From contig NZ_QWEH01000018.1 in NCBI RefSeq assembly GCF_003515705.1, positions 43,338-107,337 on the forward strand: a stretch of 64,000 bases of DNA. Direction: 5' to 3'. The notes beneath the pieces are model-generated. The model had not been told where the DNA came from and did no database searches. It worked only from the letters and a program-made list of their open reading frames with translations. The position numbers and the translations under genes were made by a program. Origin of the DNA: Oceanobacillus profundus (GTDB taxonomy: Bacteria > Bacillota > Bacilli > Bacillales > Amphibacillaceae). Shown here piece by piece: positions 63,598-64,000 of this stretch (positions are counted from its first letter, which is position 1; each line of letters opens with the position of its first letter).

Positions 63598-63798
63598 ATG
63601 AAATATTATACATCTCACATGAAAAAACTGGTTATGCAAAATGAAGAATTACAAAAAGAGTTAAAAAGAATAATGAAAGAACATGATCTTGAAAAAAGCT
63701 TTGCGCTTAAGGCTTTGTACCATGCCGAGGTTGCTGCAGGCGCTTCAGGCGGGAAATATCAGGATGCATATCGGGAACTTGACTTACCCAATAGGTAG
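63598..63798 (+). CDS. Small hypothetical protein
   Basis: 66 residues, highly charged and probably helical: EELQKELKRIMKEHDLEKSF, then ALYHAEVAAGASGGKYQDAY. A terminator overlapping its stop codon supports a real transcript. The AAGGGG upstream is 13 bases from the ATG, so the start could instead be the later ATG at 63619. No family recognised. Confidence 0.6.
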   Translation: MKYYTSHMKKLVMQNEELQKELKRIMKEHDLEKSFALKALYHAEVAAGASGGKYQDAYRELDLPNR

Positions 63799-63809
63799 GT
63801 CTTTTTTTT
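63781..63809 (+). terminator. Terminator overlapping the end of the small ORF
   Basis: GACTTACC pairs with GGTAGGTC (one G-T) around CAATA and runs into eight Ts. Confidence 0.8.
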
Positions 63810-63869
63810 TGAAAATCGAAGTTCTAAAAACAGAAGCGTTCTTCTGATCCTAGAGTCTGTGTAAACAGC

Positions 63870-63950
63870 AAAAGAGGCTGAGACATAACTAGCCTAAATT
63901 ACTGAAAAATGGTTCCGATCATCGGTTTTTGATGATCGGAACCATTTTGC
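63870..63950. repeat. Probable dispersed intergenic repeat with an 18-bp hairpin
   Basis: GAGGCTGAGACATAACT precedes a perfect hairpin AAAATGGTTCCGATCATC (63906-63923) / GATGATCGGAACCATTTT (63931-63948). Similar GGCTGRGACA-plus-hairpin units recur between genes in Bacillota, by my recollection. It may also act as a bidirectional terminator. Confidence 0.5.
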
Positions 63951-64000
63951 TTTGGATTATTTTTATTATCTACTGTTTGATTTCTGTTCATGGCGGTGTA

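Overview
The window is AT-rich DNA from a spore-forming, low-GC Bacillota. Two small acid-soluble spore protein genes, strong AGGAGG ribosome binding sites, an LCP cell-wall protein, CcpA-type cre sites and many PTS genes point to a Bacillaceae member, perhaps a halophilic or marine Oceanobacillus/Virgibacillus-like organism. That genus-level guess is inference. Almost the whole window is accessory carbon and nitrogen catabolism, arranged as a series of small regulons. Each regulon typically has its own regulator, transporter and enzymes.

1-17 kb: a hydroxyproline regulon. A sigma-54 activator (6944-8656) lies between two arms. The minus-strand arm encodes a D-hydroxyproline dehydrogenase FAD subunit, a 4-hydroxyproline epimerase, a paralogue of the epimerase that has lost both catalytic cysteines, a DapA-type deaminase and an aldehyde dehydrogenase. 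This is the full route from trans-4-hydroxy-L-proline to 2-oxoglutarate. The plus-strand arm encodes the two iron-sulfur subunits and the NAD(P)/FAD subunit of the dehydrogenase. Textbook -24/-12 promoters precede both arms and also a hydantoinase/oxoprolinase operon (HyuA, HyuB), which is followed by an NCS1 permease and an M24 peptidase. A partial alanine/glycine:cation symporter runs off the left edge.

17-29 kb: an isoaspartyl dipeptidase plus NhaC-type antiporter pair. Divergent to it is an unusual NtrC-like AAA+ regulator with no GAFTGA loop and a winged-helix-like C-terminus. Next comes a second amino-acid/amine dehydrogenase cluster (two 2Fe-2S proteins, FAD/NAD protein, DadA-like subunit, SSS symporter, sarcosine-oxidase-like enzyme). 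A GntR repressor gene lies upstream of this cluster, and a 30-bp perfect palindrome separates them.

29-42 kb: two convergent spore-protein genes, glycerate kinase with an SLC13 permease, an alpha-carbonic anhydrase lipoprotein, an LCP protein, a VanZ-like protein, a LysR-controlled creatinase-like M24 protein with a YfcC permease, and a TsuA-type thiosulfate transporter.

42-50 kb: an RpiR regulator divergent from a mannose-family PTS (A, B, C, D) with an M20 amidohydrolase, preceded by a perfect cre site. A decayed stretch follows. It holds a possible group II intron scar, an unidentified gene fragment and a methyl-accepting chemotaxis protein pseudogene containing an expanded hexanucleotide repeat.

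50-58 kb: a BglG/MtlR-type regulator and an ascorbate-type PTS, followed by a phosphotriesterase-like lactonase, a creatininase-family hydrolase, a KDGP aldolase and a SIS protein. This is a compact, largely uncharacterised sugar-acid pathway. A CutC remnant follows it.

58-64 kb: a zinc-ribbon protein, a sigma factor, and a GntR / ADP-ribosylglycohydrolase / PTS EIIBC operon. The operator of that operon lies inside the promoter spacer. At the right end are a small conserved-looking ORF and a hairpin-bearing intergenic repeat.

No rRNA, tRNA, CRISPR array or intact insertion sequence was seen. All assignments come from reading translated motifs and DNA patterns; no database search was run.
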